From: Quatrionicoccus australiensis
GTDB taxonomy: Bacteria; Pseudomonadota; Gammaproteobacteria; Burkholderiales; Rhodocyclaceae
NCBI RefSeq assembly: GCF_020510425.1
Contig: NZ_JAHBAH010000001.1
Coordinates: 1,903,001 to 1,967,000, forward strand
Reading direction: 5' to 3'
DNA length: 64,000 nucleotides
The position numbers were made by a program, and so were the translations under genes. How positions within the stretch are numbered: the first letter of the stretch is position 1; each line of letters starts with the position of its first letter. Shown one piece after another: positions 28,333 to 38,579 of this stretch. Under the pieces are notes generated by a model that worked only from the letters and a program-made list of their open reading frames with translations, was not told the origin of the DNA and did not search any database.

Positions 28333-29343
28333 TTAGTGTTTCAGATAGTCGAGCAGCGCATACGCGGCAGCAGCCGGTGTCGTATGACCCTGTTCGACGG
28401 ATTGGGTGAACGCGGGCAGGTTTTCCTGCACGCGCGGGTGAAGACGGAAATGCTGGCGCAGGCCGGAATCGATCATCTGCCACATCCAGGACAATGCCTG
28501 GTGTTGCCGCTTGGCCGCGAACTCGCCGGTCGGTTTGAGGGCGGCCTCGAATTTCTCGACCTGTTCCCAGAACTCGCCGATGCCCTGCTTGTGCAAGGCC
28601 GACAGGGCGATGACCGGCGGCGCCCAGTTCGGTGAGGCCGGACGCAGCATGTGCAACGCATTGCGCCACTGGGCACGGACAACGGCGGTAGCCTGCTTGT
28701 CGATGTCGGCCTTGTTGATGACCACCATGTCGGCGATCTCGACGATACCTTTTTTGATGGCCTGCAGATCGTCGCCGGCATTCGGCAACTGCAGCAGGCA
28801 AAACATGTCGACCATGCCGGCGACGGTCGTTTCCGACTGGCCGACGCCAACCGTCTCGATGATGATCACATCGTAGCCGGAGGCTTCGCAGAGCAGCATG
28901 GCTTCGCGCGACTTCTCGGCAACGCCGCCCAATGAACCGGAAGACGGACTCGGCCGGATGAAGGCTTCCTCGCGCTGACTGAGCAGCTCCATACGCGTCT
29001 TGTCGCCGAGGATGGAACCGCCGGACACCGAAGACGAGGGGTCGACCGCGAGCACGGCAAGTTTCTTGCCCTGCTCGATCAGCCAGACGCCGAGTGCTTC
29101 GATGAAAGTCGATTTACCCGCCCCCGGCACGCCGGAAATACCAATGCGGATCGCCTTGCCGGTGCTCGGCAGCAGCGCGTTCAGCACCTGCTGCGCGCGT
29201 TGCTGGTGATCCGGCCGCGTCGACTCGATCAGCGTGATGGCCTTGGCCAGCGCACGGCGCTGACCGGCCAGCACGCCGTCTACCAGCGCCTGATCGGCAG
29301 AAGAAAGGGAATGCGCCAGCACGGCAGCTTCGCCCGGATGCAT
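28333..29343 (-). CDS. meaB: Methylmalonyl-CoA mutase-associated GTPase MeaB
   Basis: A 336-residue P-loop GTPase (G3E family): Walker A GISGVPGAGKST, Walker B-like LAVDPSSSVSGGSILGDKTRM and the NKAD specificity motif. MeaB gates cofactor loading and protects methylmalonyl-CoA mutase from inactivation. It starts 7 bases after the mutase gene, the usual arrangement. Confidence 0.95.
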   Translation of the reverse strand: MHPGEAAVLAHSLSSADQALVDGVLAGQRRALAKAITLIESTRPDHQQRAQQVLNALLPSTGKAIRIGISGVPGAGKSTFIEALGVWLIEQGKKLAVLAVDPSSSVSGGSILGDKTRMELLSQREEAFIRPSPSSGSLGGVAEKSREAMLLCEASGYDVIIIETVGVGQSETTVAGMVDMFCLLQLPNAGDDLQAIKKGIVEIADMVVINKADIDKQATAVVRAQWRNALHMLRPASPNWAPPVIALSALHKQGIGEFWEQVEKFEAALKPTGEFAAKRQHQALSWMWQMIDSGLRQHFRLHPRVQENLPAFTQSVEQGHTTPAAAAYALLDYLKH

Positions 29344-29350
29344 GCAGGGC

Positions 29351-31501
29351 TTAGCCGCGTGCCTTGCGGATTTCTTCGATCACCTTGATGGCCGAATCCT
29401 CGATCCGGGTACCCGGCCCGAAGATGGCCTTGGCGCCGGCGTTGTACAGATAGTCGTAGTCCTGGGCCGGAATCACGCCACCGGCGAAGACGATGATGTC
29501 GTCACCGCCCTGATCCTTGAGCGCCTTGACCAGCTGCGGCAGCAAGGTCTTGTGACCGGCGGCCAGCGACGACACGCCGACGGCGTGCACGTCGTTTTCA
29601 ATCGCCTGACGGGCAGCTTCTTCCGGGGTCTGGAAGAGCGGCCCCATATCGATGTCGAAACCGAGGTCGGCGTAGGCGGTAGCCACCACCTTGGCACCAC
29701 GGTCATGGCCGTCCTGGCCGAGCTTGGCGATCATGATGCGCGGGCGACGACCTTCTTCTTCGGCGAACTTGGCGACATCGGCCTTGATCTTTTCCCAGCT
29801 TTCCTGACCTTCCACAACGCCTCCGTACACACCCGAAATGGTCTGGTTGTTGGCACGGAAACGACCAAAGATCTTTTCCAGCGCATCCGACACTTCACCG
29901 ACCGTGGCGCGCAGGCGCATGGCCTTGACCGTCAGGTCGAGCAGATTGCCTTCGCCGGACTCAGCCGCAGCGGTCAACGCGTCCAGAGCGGCAGAAACGG
30001 CTGCTGAATCACGGGTAGCGCGAATTTGCTTCAAACGGGCGATCTGCGAATCGCGCACGGCATGGTTGTCGATATCGAGAATGTCGATCGCGTCTTCCTT
30101 GGCCAGCTTGTACTTGTTGACGCCAACGATGACGTCCTTGCCGGAGTCGATGCGCGCCTGCTTGTCGGCGGCGCAGGTTTCGACCTGCATCTTGGCCCAG
30201 CCCGATTCGACGGCCTTGGTCATGCCGCCCATCGCTTCGATTTCCTGGATGATGCCCCAGGCCTTGTCGGCCATGTCCTGGGTCAGCTTTTCCATCATGT
30301 AGGAGCCGGCCCACGGATCGACGACGTTGGTGATGTGGGTTTCTTCCTGGATGATCAACTGCGTGTTGCGGGCGATGCGCGACGAGAATTCGGTCGGCAG
30401 TGCGATGGCTTCATCCAGCGCATTGGTGTGCAACGACTGGGTGCCGCCGAAGACGGCCGCCATCGCTTCGATGGTGGTGCGCACGACGTTGTTGTACGGA
30501 TCCTGCTCGGTCAGCGACCAGCCCGAGGTCTGGCTGTGCGTGCGCAGCATCTTCGACTTGGCGCTCTTGGCGTTGAAACCGGTCATGATGCGGTCCCACA
30601 ACAGGCGGCCGGCGCGCATCTTGGCGATTTCCAGGTAGAAGTTCATGCCGACGGCCCAGAAGAAGGACAGGCGACCGGCGAAGGTGTCGACGTCCATGCC
30701 GGAAGCGACGCCGGTACGCACGTATTCCATGCCGTCAGCCAGCGTGAAGGCCAGTTCGATGGCCTGATTGGCACCGGCTTCCTGGATGTGATAACCGGAA
30801 ATCGAGATCGAGTTGAACTTCGGCATGTGCTGCGCCGTGTAGCCGAAAATGTCGGCAATGATCTTCATCGACGGCTTGGGCGGATAGATATAGGTATTCC
30901 GCACCATGAACTCTTTGAGAATGTCGTTCTGGATGGTGCCGGACAGCTTGTCCTGCGAAACACCCTGTTCTTCGGCGGCAACGATGTAGCCGGCAAGAAT
31001 CGGCAGCACGGCGCCGTTCATCGTCATCGAGACGGAAATCTTGTCGAGCGGGATGCTGTCGAAGAGGATCTTCATGTCTTCGACGGAGTCGATCGCGACG
31101 CCGGCCTTGCCGACGTCGCCCGTAACGCGGGCATTGTCCGAGTCGTAACCACGGTGCGTCGCCAGGTCGAAAGCCACGGAAACGCCCTGGCCGCCGGCGG
31201 CGAGCGCCTTGCGGTAGAAGGCGTTGGAGGCTTCGGCAGTGGAGAAACCGGCGTACTGACGGATGGTCCACGGCTTGACGGCATACATCGTCGGTTGCGG
31301 GCCGCGCAGATAAGGGGCGAAGCCGGGCAGGGTGTCAGCGAATTCCAGGCCGGCAACGTCAGCCTTCGTATACAGTGCCTTGACGGCCAGACCTTCCGGG
31401 GTGTTCCAGACCAGATTGCCGATATCGCCGCCCGGAGACTGTTTTGCTGCGGCCTTTTCCCATGCATCCAGGTTATTGGAATCAAAGAACTTTTCAGACA
31501 T
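29351..31501 (-). CDS. mcm: Methylmalonyl-CoA mutase (B12-dependent)
   Basis: A 716-residue single-chain mutase: a TIM-barrel substrate domain (residues 1-550, e.g. [18 protein letters not shown]) and a C-terminal B12 domain with the base-off motif DGHDRG (near residue 600), whose His ligates cobalt. It converts methylmalonyl-CoA to succinyl-CoA. It is first in mcm-meaB-pccB-pccA; the divergent GntR gene and a palindrome lie upstream. An epimerase gene is not present here. Confidence 0.97.
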   Translation of the reverse strand: MSEKFFDSNNLDAWEKAAAKQSPGGDIGNLVWNTPEGLAVKALYTKADVAGLEFADTLPGFAPYLRGPQPTMYAVKPWTIRQYAGFSTAEASNAFYRKALAAGGQGVSVAFDLATHRGYDSDNARVTGDVGKAGVAIDSVEDMKILFDSIPLDKISVSMTMNGAVLPILAGYIVAAEEQGVSQDKLSGTIQNDILKEFMVRNTYIYPPKPSMKIIADIFGYTAQHMPKFNSISISGYHIQEAGANQAIELAFTLADGMEYVRTGVASGMDVDTFAGRLSFFWAVGMNFYLEIAKMRAGRLLWDRIMTGFNAKSAKSKMLRTHSQTSGWSLTEQDPYNNVVRTTIEAMAAVFGGTQSLHTNALDEAIALPTEFSSRIARNTQLIIQEETHITNVVDPWAGSYMMEKLTQDMADKAWGIIQEIEAMGGMTKAVESGWAKMQVETCAADKQARIDSGKDVIVGVNKYKLAKEDAIDILDIDNHAVRDSQIARLKQIRATRDSAAVSAALDALTAAAESGEGNLLDLTVKAMRLRATVGEVSDALEKIFGRFRANNQTISGVYGGVVEGQESWEKIKADVAKFAEEEGRRPRIMIAKLGQDGHDRGAKVVATAYADLGFDIDMGPLFQTPEEAARQAIENDVHAVGVSSLAAGHKTLLPQLVKALKDQGGDDIIVFAGGVIPAQDYDYLYNAGAKAIFGPGTRIEDSAIKVIEEIRKARG

Positions 31502-31594
31502 GACACACCCCTCGCTGATTCGATTTTTTCAGGCCGATGATGCAGAATTCAAAATTCTACGCTTTCAGACCCAGCTTGACATACCAAACCTCAC

Positions 31595-31619
31595 ATAATA
31601 CTTTATCCATAATTATGGA
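31595..31619 (-). promoter_or_regulatory. Probable operator and -10 of the mcm operon
   Basis: A perfect 14-base palindrome, TCCATAATTATGGA (31606-31619), lies just upstream of a TATTAT hexamer (minus strand, 31600-31595) that suits a -10 of the mcm operon. A repressor bound there would cover the spacer of this promoter. The divergent GntR gene 49 bases away is the natural candidate. The -35 is poor. Confidence 0.55.
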
Positions 31620-31667
31620 AGCAAGCCGACAACGTATCGGCCAGCCCATTCACACTAGACGGAAACA

Positions 31668-32330
31668 ATGAACCGCATTGCACCTACAGCGCTTTACCAG
31701 GAAGTGGCCGAACGATTGCGCCAGCGCATCTTCGCTCACGAACTGAATCCCGGCACCTGGATCGACGAGCAAAAACTCGCCGAACAGTACGGCATCTCCC
31801 GCACGCCACTGCGCGAAGCGCTCAAGGTACTGGCCTCGGAAGGACTCGTTGAACTGAAGCCACGCCGCGGCTGTTACGTCACCGAAATTTCGCGCCAGGA
31901 TCTCGACGACATTTTCCCGCTGATGGCCATGCTGGAAGGACGTTGCGTCAGCGAAGCGATTGGCCGTGCCAAATCGGCCGATATCGCCCGGCTGAAAAAA
32001 ATTCATGAGCAACTTGAATCCGCCGCACGCGATGGCCGCATCGACGCGTTCTTCGAGGCCAATCAGGAGTTTCACCGGCAAATTCAGCTCTTGTCTGGCA
32101 ATCGCTGGTTGCTGACCGTAATTCAGGATCTGCGCAAGGTGCTCAAGCTGTCGCGTCTGCACTCGCTGTCGCTGGAAGGACGCCTGCAGCAGTCACTCGA
32201 TGAGCATCGCATCATCATGGGCGCTCTTGAGGCTGGCGATACGGCCAAGGCCGAGAAGGCAATGCACGACCATCTGCTTTCCGGTCGCGAGGCGCTGGCC
32301 AAGATGCAGGACAGCCCAGCCAAATCCTAG
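31668..32330 (+). CDS. GntR-family (FadR/VanR type) transcriptional regulator
   Basis: A 220-residue regulator: winged-helix DNA-binding part at residues 10-75 (KLAEQYGISRTPLREALKVL) and an all-helical FCD effector domain after it, with candidate metal-binding histidines in NQEFHRQI and EHRIIMG. It is divergent from mcm-meaB-pccB-pccA, so it likely controls propionate or branched-chain catabolism through a CoA or organic-acid effector. Ligand unknown. It ends at a strong hairpin. Confidence 0.88.
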   Translation: MNRIAPTALYQEVAERLRQRIFAHELNPGTWIDEQKLAEQYGISRTPLREALKVLASEGLVELKPRRGCYVTEISRQDLDDIFPLMAMLEGRCVSEAIGRAKSADIARLKKIHEQLESAARDGRIDAFFEANQEFHRQIQLLSGNRWLLTVIQDLRKVLKLSRLHSLSLEGRLQQSLDEHRIIMGALEAGDTAKAEKAMHDHLLSGREALAKMQDSPAKS

Positions 32331-32335
32331 TTGCC

Positions 32336-32360
32336 TTGGGGATGGCAACGCCATCCCCAA
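32336..32360. terminator. Bidirectional terminator-type hairpin
   Basis: TTGGGGATGGC (32336-32346) and GCCATCCCCAA (32350-32360) form a perfect 11-base-pair stem with a 3-base loop. It fills the whole gap between the convergent GntR and chemoreceptor genes. Confidence 0.75.
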
Positions 32361-33644
32361 TCAGTGCATCTGACTTTCGATATTGGCAAACAGTCGATCG
32401 TAAATATCGACCAGGGCATCACGATCCGCACTGCCCTTGACCCATTTCCTCGACTCGACCACCGCGATCGCTTCCTGCTCGATGGCCGGCAGGCTGGATA
32501 CATCGAGTTTTTCCCCGTGCAGGATGGCCGTCACGTCGGACCGCGCCTTCTGGGCCATCTCCACCAACTGCATTGAAGAAATCATCGCGCGTGCCCCGGT
32601 TTCGATCGTCGCCGCCAACTCACCAACTTCCAGGGCCGATGCCGACGATAGTGTCAGGTTTTCACTGAACTCGGCCGCCGTCAGCCGCGCACCGTTTACC
32701 GAGCGATGCAAGCCGCCAATTTGCCGGGTTGCCGACTCCATTGAAGCACTGACTGCAGAGATGGCAACGGTGATTTCTTCGGCTGAGCGCTGCGACTGGT
32801 CGGCCAGCTTGCGTACCTCATCGGCCACGACGGCGAACCCCCGCCCGGCCTCGCCAGCCCGGGCTGCCTCGATCGCAGCATTGAGGGCGAGCAGATTGGT
32901 CTGTTTCGCAATACCGTCAATCCGACCGCTCAGATCGCGAATGGCGGCCGCCTTGGCATTGAGATCATCGAGCGCCTGCACGCCGCTCTCTGCCGCCTGT
33001 TGCGCATCGCCCAGGGCCGTCGACATACGGCCGGCCGCATTGGCCATGACACTCGCTGACTGTGCGAACTCCCCGGCCATGCTTTCGACCTGCACCGAGT
33101 GGCCACTGACTTCGTTCAAGGTGAGATCAACATGTTTGATCGCCATCGAAAGACCACGCTCGGAGCGCAGGAAAATACGCGACAACAAGGCCTCGCGGGC
33201 AACCGACTCCTGCGCCGCACCAAGGCGATCGAGCAGCAGTTGCATCTGCTCAAGCACCCCCCGGAAAGTACCGTGCAAACCGGTGGTCTGCAGGCGCCGC
33301 CAGTTGTGGTTCTCGGATGAGGCCGACATCGCACCGAGAATTTCCCGGAAAGCCGTTTCGGTCTGATCCAGCAAGGAGTTCAGATTGACGCGGATGGCTT
33401 CCAAGCGCCTATCCTGAAGGGCCTGCGGCATGCGGGCAACGAGATCCCCCTGACCGACCCGGCTGAGCAATTGGTCGAGTTCGGGCAAGGGCCCGGTGAC
33501 AGCGCTTTCCGGCCAGAACAAAACAAGAAAGGCCGGAACCGAAAAAAGCACGACCAGCCAGGGCGAGACAAAGGCAGAACCAATACCGGCTCCGAGCAAG
33601 AGAGCCAGCGCCCAGCGCCTAAAGGGAAAAGACCAGTTCTTCAT
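32361..33644 (-). CDS. Membrane-anchored methyl-accepting chemotaxis-type protein
   Basis: A 427-residue protein with two closely spaced hydrophobic segments at residues 8-45 and no large periplasmic domain. A linker and the chemoreceptor signalling hairpin follow; its tip reads [20 protein letters not shown] (about residues 255-275), which contacts CheA and CheW. Lacking its own sensor domain, it probably depends on a partner. The PAS gene immediately upstream overlaps it by 26 bases and is the obvious one. Aer-like aerotaxis or energy taxis is an inference. Confidence 0.9.
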   Translation of the reverse strand: MKNWSFPFRRWALALLLGAGIGSAFVSPWLVVLFSVPAFLVLFWPESAVTGPLPELDQLLSRVGQGDLVARMPQALQDRRLEAIRVNLNSLLDQTETAFREILGAMSASSENHNWRRLQTTGLHGTFRGVLEQMQLLLDRLGAAQESVAREALLSRIFLRSERGLSMAIKHVDLTLNEVSGHSVQVESMAGEFAQSASVMANAAGRMSTALGDAQQAAESGVQALDDLNAKAAAIRDLSGRIDGIAKQTNLLALNAAIEAARAGEAGRGFAVVADEVRKLADQSQRSAEEITVAISAVSASMESATRQIGGLHRSVNGARLTAAEFSENLTLSSASALEVGELAATIETGARAMISSMQLVEMAQKARSDVTAILHGEKLDVSSLPAIEQEAIAVVESRKWVKGSADRDALVDIYDRLFANIESQMH

Positions 33645-34137
33645 AGCTCATTCCTGTCTGTTGCAGCAGATCAAGCAAGACCTTGGTACCGGCCGCAATC
33701 GCATCCCTGGCACCGGCAGCGCTCTCGGCCGCCAGCATTTGCCGATAAACCGGCTCGATCTTGCTGATCGCATCGCGCCTCGGACAACGCCGCACCGAGG
33801 TGTAGCCGACGATTCGCTTGTTCCGGTCAAAATCCGGCGTGATATGGGTAAAAACCCAGTAGAAACTGCCATCCTTTGCCATGTTTTTCACATAGCCGAA
33901 GAACTCCCGCCCAGACTCTATGGTGTCCCAGGCCAGCTTGAATGCAGCCCGAGGCATATCCGGGTGACGAACGATATTGTGCTGGGTACCAAGGAGTTCA
34001 GCCTCGGTATACCCGGAAAATTCGATGAAAATCGGATTGCCGTAGGTAATGATGCCCTTGGCGGTGGTTTTCGAGACGATGAAATCGTCTTCGCGCATGC
34101 TGCGCTCGACTGTTGTCGGTTCGATCTTTCTTTTCAT
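33619..34137 (-). CDS. PAS-domain sensor protein (Aer-like)
   Basis: A 172-residue soluble protein with one PAS domain (residues 15-115: [21 protein letters not shown], then [12 protein letters not shown]) and a helical tail. This resembles the flavin-binding N-terminus of the aerotaxis receptor Aer. The start at 34137 follows AGGGGG. It overlaps the chemoreceptor gene by 26 bases, so the two are translationally coupled. It probably forms the sensory half of a two-gene receptor. FAD binding is not proven by the sequence. Confidence 0.85.
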   Translation of the reverse strand: MKRKIEPTTVERSMREDDFIVSKTTAKGIITYGNPIFIEFSGYTEAELLGTQHNIVRHPDMPRAAFKLAWDTIESGREFFGYVKNMAKDGSFYWVFTHITPDFDRNKRIVGYTSVRRCPRRDAISKIEPVYRQMLAAESAAGARDAIAAGTKVLLDLLQQTGMSYEELVFSL

Positions 34138-34222
34138 TTGACCCCCTGGGCGAGAAACGCCGCTCGGTAGCTTGTGTTGCCAATTTACTACATCGGCGAA
34201 CGGTCGACCGGTTGGAGAGATC

Positions 34223-34259
34223 AAAAAAAACCCCGGCGGCTTGCGCCACCGGGGTTTTT
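34223..34259. terminator. Bidirectional terminator between the PAS and actP genes
   Basis: CCCCGGCGGC (34231-34240) pairs with GCCACCGGGG (34245-34254) with one mismatch, flanked by A8 and T5 runs. It terminates actP on the minus strand. No gene lies between 34138 and 34274. Confidence 0.88.
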
Positions 34260-34274
34260 CACCACTTGCGCAGC

Positions 34275-35948
34275 TTAGTGATTGCTGGCGGAAGCAGCAC
34301 CGTAACCCGTCTGGGCACGGACATACTGATCTTCGAAAGCTTCGATTTCCTTGCCGGCACGCACGCTCGAATCCGTCTTCGAGAAGATGTAGGCAAACAG
34401 GAAGGCAATCGGCATCGCGAACAGTGCCGGCTGGGTGTAGGGGAACAGAGCCGCCTTGTAGCCCAGCACATCGACCCAGACCGACTTCGAGAACAGCACG
34501 AAGAGGACGGCAGAAACCAGACCACCATAGCCACCGAACAATGCGCCGCGAGTCGTCAGACCCTTCCAGTACATCGACAGGATCAGCACCGGGAAGTTGG
34601 CAGCCGCAGCCACACCGAACGCCAGACCGACCATGAAAGCGATGTTCTGCTTTTCGAACAGGATGCCGAGCACGATGGCAACAAAGCCGAGACAGATGGT
34701 GGCGATCTTCGAAACACGAATTTCCTTCGTTTCCGAAGCCTGGCCCTTCATGATGACGCGGGCGTAGAGATCGTGCGAGATGGCCGAAGCGCCAGCCAGT
34801 GCCAGACCGGAAACCACAGCCAGGATGGTGGCGAAGGCAACCGCCGCCAGGAAGCCGAGCAGCATGTCGCCGCCAACCGCCTTGGCCAGGTGCATGGCAA
34901 CCATGTTGCCGCCACCGACCAGCTTGCCGCCGACCACGCCGCCTTCAAAAAACTCGGGGTTCTGACCGACGATCAGGATGCCACACAGGCCCATGATGAA
35001 GATGACGTTGAAGAAGTAGGCAACGAAACCGGAAGCGTAAAGCACCGACTTGCGGGCTTCCTTGGCATCAGTCACGGTGAAGAAGCGCATCAGGATGTGC
35101 GGCAGGCCAGCCGTACCGAACATCAGGCCGAGGCCGAGCGAAATGGCGGTCACCGGATCGGCGAGCAGGCTGCCCGGATACATCAGCTTGGGACCGAGGG
35201 CATGTGCCGCCGTCGCCTTTTCAAGCAGCGTCTGGAACGAGAAGCCGAACTGGCTGAAGGCGAGGAACATGACCAGCGTGCCACCGGCCAGCAACATGCA
35301 GGCCTTGATGATCTGCACCCAGGTCGTGGCAACCATGCCGCCGAAGGTGACGTACACCATCATCAGGATACCGACGGCGAAGATCGCGACGTTGTATTCC
35401 AGACCGAAGAGCAGCTTGATCAACTGACCGGCACCGACCATCTGGGCAATCAGGTAGAAGCAGACCACGACGAGCGACGAAATCGCGGCCATGGTGCGCA
35501 CCTTGCCCTGATCGAGACGATAGGCGGTGATGTCGGAGAAGGTGAACTTGCCCAGGTTGCGCAGGCGTTCGGCCATCAGGAAGAGGATGATCGGCCAGCC
35601 GGCAAAGAAGGCCAGCATGTAGATGTAGCCATCGTAACCCTTGCCATAGACCATGGCGGTCAGACCGAGCAGCGTCGCGGCCGACATGTAGTCGCCGGCA
35701 ATTGCCAGGCCGTTCTGGAAGCCGGTGATACCGCCACCCGCGGTGTAGAAGTCAGCGGTCGACTTGGTGCGGCTGGATGCCCAGTAAGTAATGCCCATCG
35801 TCATGCAGACGAAAAGACAGAACATGATGATGGCGTGCCAGTTGGTCGCCTGCTGTTCGGTGACGCCCTCGAGCGGGCCACCGGCAAAGGCCGTGGCCGC
35901 AACGGCGAAAAGACCGAGCGCGCTGGTAGTTTTGCTCAGATGACGCAT
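34275..35948 (-). CDS. actP: Acetate/cation symporter ActP
   Basis: A 557-residue sodium:solute symporter family protein with a leading signal-like segment and about 13 membrane helices. The motif [20 protein letters not shown] (residues 50-70) and the ADFYTAGG signature match ActP-type acetate/glycolate permeases. It overlaps yjcH by 1 base, the usual yjcH-actP pair. acs is not in this window. Confidence 0.95.
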   Translation of the reverse strand: MRHLSKTTSALGLFAVAATAFAGGPLEGVTEQQATNWHAIIMFCLFVCMTMGITYWASSRTKSTADFYTAGGGITGFQNGLAIAGDYMSAATLLGLTAMVYGKGYDGYIYMLAFFAGWPIILFLMAERLRNLGKFTFSDITAYRLDQGKVRTMAAISSLVVVCFYLIAQMVGAGQLIKLLFGLEYNVAIFAVGILMMVYVTFGGMVATTWVQIIKACMLLAGGTLVMFLAFSQFGFSFQTLLEKATAAHALGPKLMYPGSLLADPVTAISLGLGLMFGTAGLPHILMRFFTVTDAKEARKSVLYASGFVAYFFNVIFIMGLCGILIVGQNPEFFEGGVVGGKLVGGGNMVAMHLAKAVGGDMLLGFLAAVAFATILAVVSGLALAGASAISHDLYARVIMKGQASETKEIRVSKIATICLGFVAIVLGILFEKQNIAFMVGLAFGVAAAANFPVLILSMYWKGLTTRGALFGGYGGLVSAVLFVLFSKSVWVDVLGYKAALFPYTQPALFAMPIAFLFAYIFSKTDSSVRAGKEIEAFEDQYVRAQTGYGAASASNH

Positions 35949-36268
35949 TATTTGTTCTCCTTCCAGGCTTCCTTGACGATTTCCTGCGTCAGGGAGTCAA
36001 ACTCGGTATTGGCGCGCTTCACATAAACAGCGGTAAGCACCCAGAAGAAAATGAACATGAACAGTTCGACGGCAACGCCGACCGTCCACATCGAACCTTC
36101 ACTGACCGGCTGCCCCAAAGCGACGGGGTTGAATGCCACCACCATCACAAAGCCGTAAAACATGATCAAAACAATGGCCGCCAGGATCGTTGCGAAACGC
36201 GTGCGTTTCCCGACAAGCTCCTGAAATTTCGGATTGGCCCGCATCCGCTCATACATCGCGCTGCTCAT
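35948..36268 (-). CDS. yjcH: DUF485 membrane protein YjcH
   Basis: A 106-residue protein with two hydrophobic segments (about residues 26-48 and 60-82) and the family-typical N-terminus ([12 protein letters not shown]). It is the regular partner of actP, probably an accessory subunit of the permease. It overlaps actP by 1 base and is transcribed first. Confidence 0.92.
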   Translation of the reverse strand: MSSAMYERMRANPKFQELVGKRTRFATILAAIVLIMFYGFVMVVAFNPVALGQPVSEGSMWTVGVAVELFMFIFFWVLTAVYVKRANTEFDSLTQEIVKEAWKENK

Positions 36269-36315
36269 GGTTGCTGTCCCCCTTAATTAATAATTACCGG
36301 AAAACCGGCGGCAGT

Positions 36316-36343
36316 ATTATATCTTATACAAGACATTGGTTAA
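36316..36343 (-). promoter_or_regulatory. Sigma-70 type promoter of yjcH-actP
   Basis: On the minus strand TTAACC (36343-36338) and TATAAT (36321-36316) are separated by 16 bases. The -10 is perfect and the -35 fits four of six positions. It overlaps the divergent promoter at 36340-36368. Confidence 0.6.
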
Positions 36344-36368
36344 TAGTGAATCGGGACCGCTCTATAAT
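36340..36368 (+). promoter_or_regulatory. Sigma-70 type promoter of the enoyl-CoA hydratase gene
   Basis: TTAATA (36340-36345), a 17-base spacer and a perfect TATAAT (36363-36368). The predicted start near 36375 gives a leader of about 25 bases. Confidence 0.65.
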
Positions 36369-36400
36369 TCACAACTTCGCAACATGGATAAGCATTTGTT

Positions 36401-37177
36401 ATGGCTACGGTCGACCTCTGCAACAACGGCGAAATCGCCACCCTGACCCTGAACAACCCCGGCAAGCTGAACGCCATCGACCTCGCGATGTGGCAGCAAC
36501 TGGCTGAAAACATGGCTATTTTGTCGGTCGACCGCAACGTGCGCTGTATCGTCATCCGCGGCGCCGGCCACGAGGCCTTTGCTGCCGGCGGCGATCTCGA
36601 GGAATTTGTCACGGCCCGCACAACGCTTGAACAGGCGCTGCACTATCACGGCCAGGTTGCCCTCGCACTCAATGCCATCGCCGACTGCCCGCATCCGACC
36701 GTGGCCATGATCCAGGGCGCCTGCATCGGCGGCGGACTGGAAATCGCCGGCGTCTGCGACCTGCGCATCTGCAACGAAAACGCCCGTTTCGGCGCGCCGA
36801 TCAACAAACTCGGTTTTTCGATGTACCCGGGTGAAATGGAAGGCCTGCTCAAGCTGGCCGGCGCTGCGGTTATGAAGGAAATCCTGCTCGAAGGCCGCAT
36901 CCTGACCGCCACCGAGGCCTACGAAAAAGGCCTGGTGACGCGCGTCGTGCCGGATGCTCAGGTCGAGGACGAGGCTTACGCCACCGCCCGACGCATCTGC
37001 AACGGTGCGCCACTGGTCGCGGGCTGGCACAAGCAATGGATTCGCCGTCTGCAGAACGGTCGACCGCTCAACGACGAAGAAAAAGCCGCGTCCTTCGCCT
37101 TCCTCGACACCGAGGACTACAAGGAAGGCCTGGACGCCTTCCTGGCCAAGCGCAAACCGGTGTTCAAGGCGCGCTGA
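36401..37177 (+). CDS. Enoyl-CoA hydratase/isomerase family protein
   Basis: A 258-residue crotonase-fold protein. The oxyanion-hole elements are seen in AAGGDLEEF (about residues 65-73) and GACIGGGLEIAGVCDLRI (about 107-124). A Glu is present in GGGLE; the position of the second catalytic Glu is in the GEMEG region. The family covers hydratases, isomerases and decarboxylases, and the substrate cannot be read here. Single gene, convergent with TauE without any gap. Confidence 0.88.
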   Translation: MATVDLCNNGEIATLTLNNPGKLNAIDLAMWQQLAENMAILSVDRNVRCIVIRGAGHEAFAAGGDLEEFVTARTTLEQALHYHGQVALALNAIADCPHPTVAMIQGACIGGGLEIAGVCDLRICNENARFGAPINKLGFSMYPGEMEGLLKLAGAAVMKEILLEGRILTATEAYEKGLVTRVVPDAQVEDEAYATARRICNGAPLVAGWHKQWIRRLQNGRPLNDEEKAASFAFLDTEDYKEGLDAFLAKRKPVFKAR

Positions 37178-37990
37178 TCAGCCGCCAAACACCGTGTGCA
37201 GCATCTTCGCCGAAAGCAGAATCAACACCCCGGCGAAGATCTTTTTCAGCGTCGCGACCGGCAGGCGGTGTGCCAGGCGCGCACCGAGCGGCGCCGTGAA
37301 AAAGGAAACGCTGCTGATCAGCAGGAAAGCCGGCAGGTAAACATAGCCGAGTGACCAGTCCGGCAAGCCGGCACTGCCCCAGCCATTGATCAGGTAACCC
37401 AGCGCCCCGGCCAGCGCGATCGGCAAGCCGATCGCCGCCGAGGTGCCGATTGCATTCTGCATCTTGACGTTGCACCAGGTCATGAACGGCACCGACAGCG
37501 AACCGCCGCCGATCGCCACCAGCGCCGAAATGATCCCGATGCCCGCCCCGACGCCCGCCATGCCGGCGGCGCCGGGCAGGTTGCGCGTCGGCTTTGGCTT
37601 GACGTTGAGAATCATCTGCAGCGACACATAGGCCATGAAGCAGGCAAAGAAGATGGCGAGCGGACGGGTAGGCACCTGCGAGGCGACAAAAGTACCGGCA
37701 AAAGTGCCAAGCAGGACACCCGGCGCAATCGCCTTGACGATATCCCAGCGCACCGCGCCGTGCGCATGATGGGCACGCAGGCTGGAGAGCGAAGTCAAGA
37801 CGATGGCCGCCATCGACGTACCGAGTGCCAGATGGACCAGATGCTCGCTACCCACCCCCTGGGCAGCAAACATCGCCGTCAGCAGGGGCACCATGATGCC
37901 GCCACCACCCACCCCGAGCAGACCCGCGAACACCCCGACCAGGGCACCCAGCAACAAATAGGCAATCAGCCATTCAACAGCCATGTTCAA
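37178..37990 (-). CDS. Sulfite exporter TauE/SafE family permease
   Basis: A 270-residue membrane protein with about eight hydrophobic segments. It has the duplicated family motif GxGGGxxxVPxL (GVGGGGIMVPLL near residue 25, and AIGGGSLSVPFM near 160). The family exports sulfite, organosulfonates or related anions. It overlaps the EVE gene by 4 bases and is co-transcribed with it. Confidence 0.92.
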   Translation of the reverse strand: MNMAVEWLIAYLLLGALVGVFAGLLGVGGGGIMVPLLTAMFAAQGVGSEHLVHLALGTSMAAIVLTSLSSLRAHHAHGAVRWDIVKAIAPGVLLGTFAGTFVASQVPTRPLAIFFACFMAYVSLQMILNVKPKPTRNLPGAAGMAGVGAGIGIISALVAIGGGSLSVPFMTWCNVKMQNAIGTSAAIGLPIALAGALGYLINGWGSAGLPDWSLGYVYLPAFLLISSVSFFTAPLGARLAHRLPVATLKKIFAGVLILLSAKMLHTVFGG

Positions 37991-38496
37991 GACCCTTTCA
38001 GTGGATCATCGCCCAGCAGATGCCCGACGATGAAACTCCATTCGTCTGCAGCCACCGGCATAATCGACAGGCGATTACCACGCGCCAGCAGGCGCATGCC
38101 AGCCAGTTCCGGATGGCGACGCAGTTCGCCGAGTGAGAGAAAACTTGTTTTGCTGACAAAACAGACGTCACGCAACAGCCAGCGCGGATTATCCGGTGTC
38201 GCCTTCGGATCGAAATACGGGTTATCCCTGCGCCCGGCCGGTGTTGTGCTCTTCGGCTCAAACTGCGTCGCATCCGGATAGGGTTCGGAGCACACCTCGC
38301 AGATACCGGCGATGCCCGGCTCGGCACAGCCGGAATGATAGAAGAAGGCAAGATCGCCGATCTGCATCGCGTCGCGCATGAAATTGCGCGCCTGGTAGTT
38401 GCGTACGCCGAACCAGGGCACCGTCCGATCGGGCGCGGCAGCAAGGTCGTCGATCGACACCTCGTCGGGCTCGGATTTCATCAACCAGTAGTTCAT
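37987..38496 (-). CDS. EVE domain-containing protein
   Basis: A 169-residue PUA-like EVE protein: MNYWLMKSEPDEVS at the start, WFGVRNYQARNFMRDAM and the GDLAFFYHSG strand, all family hallmarks. EVE proteins are thought to bind modified bases in nucleic acids. Almost the full length is the domain. It overlaps the TauE gene by 4 bases. Confidence 0.95.
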   Translation of the reverse strand: MNYWLMKSEPDEVSIDDLAAAPDRTVPWFGVRNYQARNFMRDAMQIGDLAFFYHSGCAEPGIAGICEVCSEPYPDATQFEPKSTTPAGRRDNPYFDPKATPDNPRWLLRDVCFVSKTSFLSLGELRRHPELAGMRLLARGNRLSIMPVAADEWSFIVGHLLGDDPLKGS

Positions 38497-38516
38497 GTCA
38501 CGATTTCGGAAATGAA

Positions 38517-38545
38517 AACGGGTGGCAGAAATTCTGCCACCCGTT
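38517..38545 (-). terminator. Terminator downstream of the 6S RNA gene
   Basis: A near-continuous 14-base-pair inverted repeat (AACGGGTGGCAGAA at 38517-38530 and its complement at 38532-38545), followed on the minus strand by TTCATTTCC. It would end transcripts from zapA and the 6S candidate before the EVE gene. Confidence 0.82.
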
Positions 38546-38579
38546 GAAGATTGGCCCCCGCAAGTGCCGTCAGGCCGGC

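Noticed and set aside
34113..36026. 637-codon open frame on the plus strand, antisense to actP
   Set aside because: His/Glu/Gln-rich composition typical of GC-rich antisense frames; ActP motifs are on the other strand.
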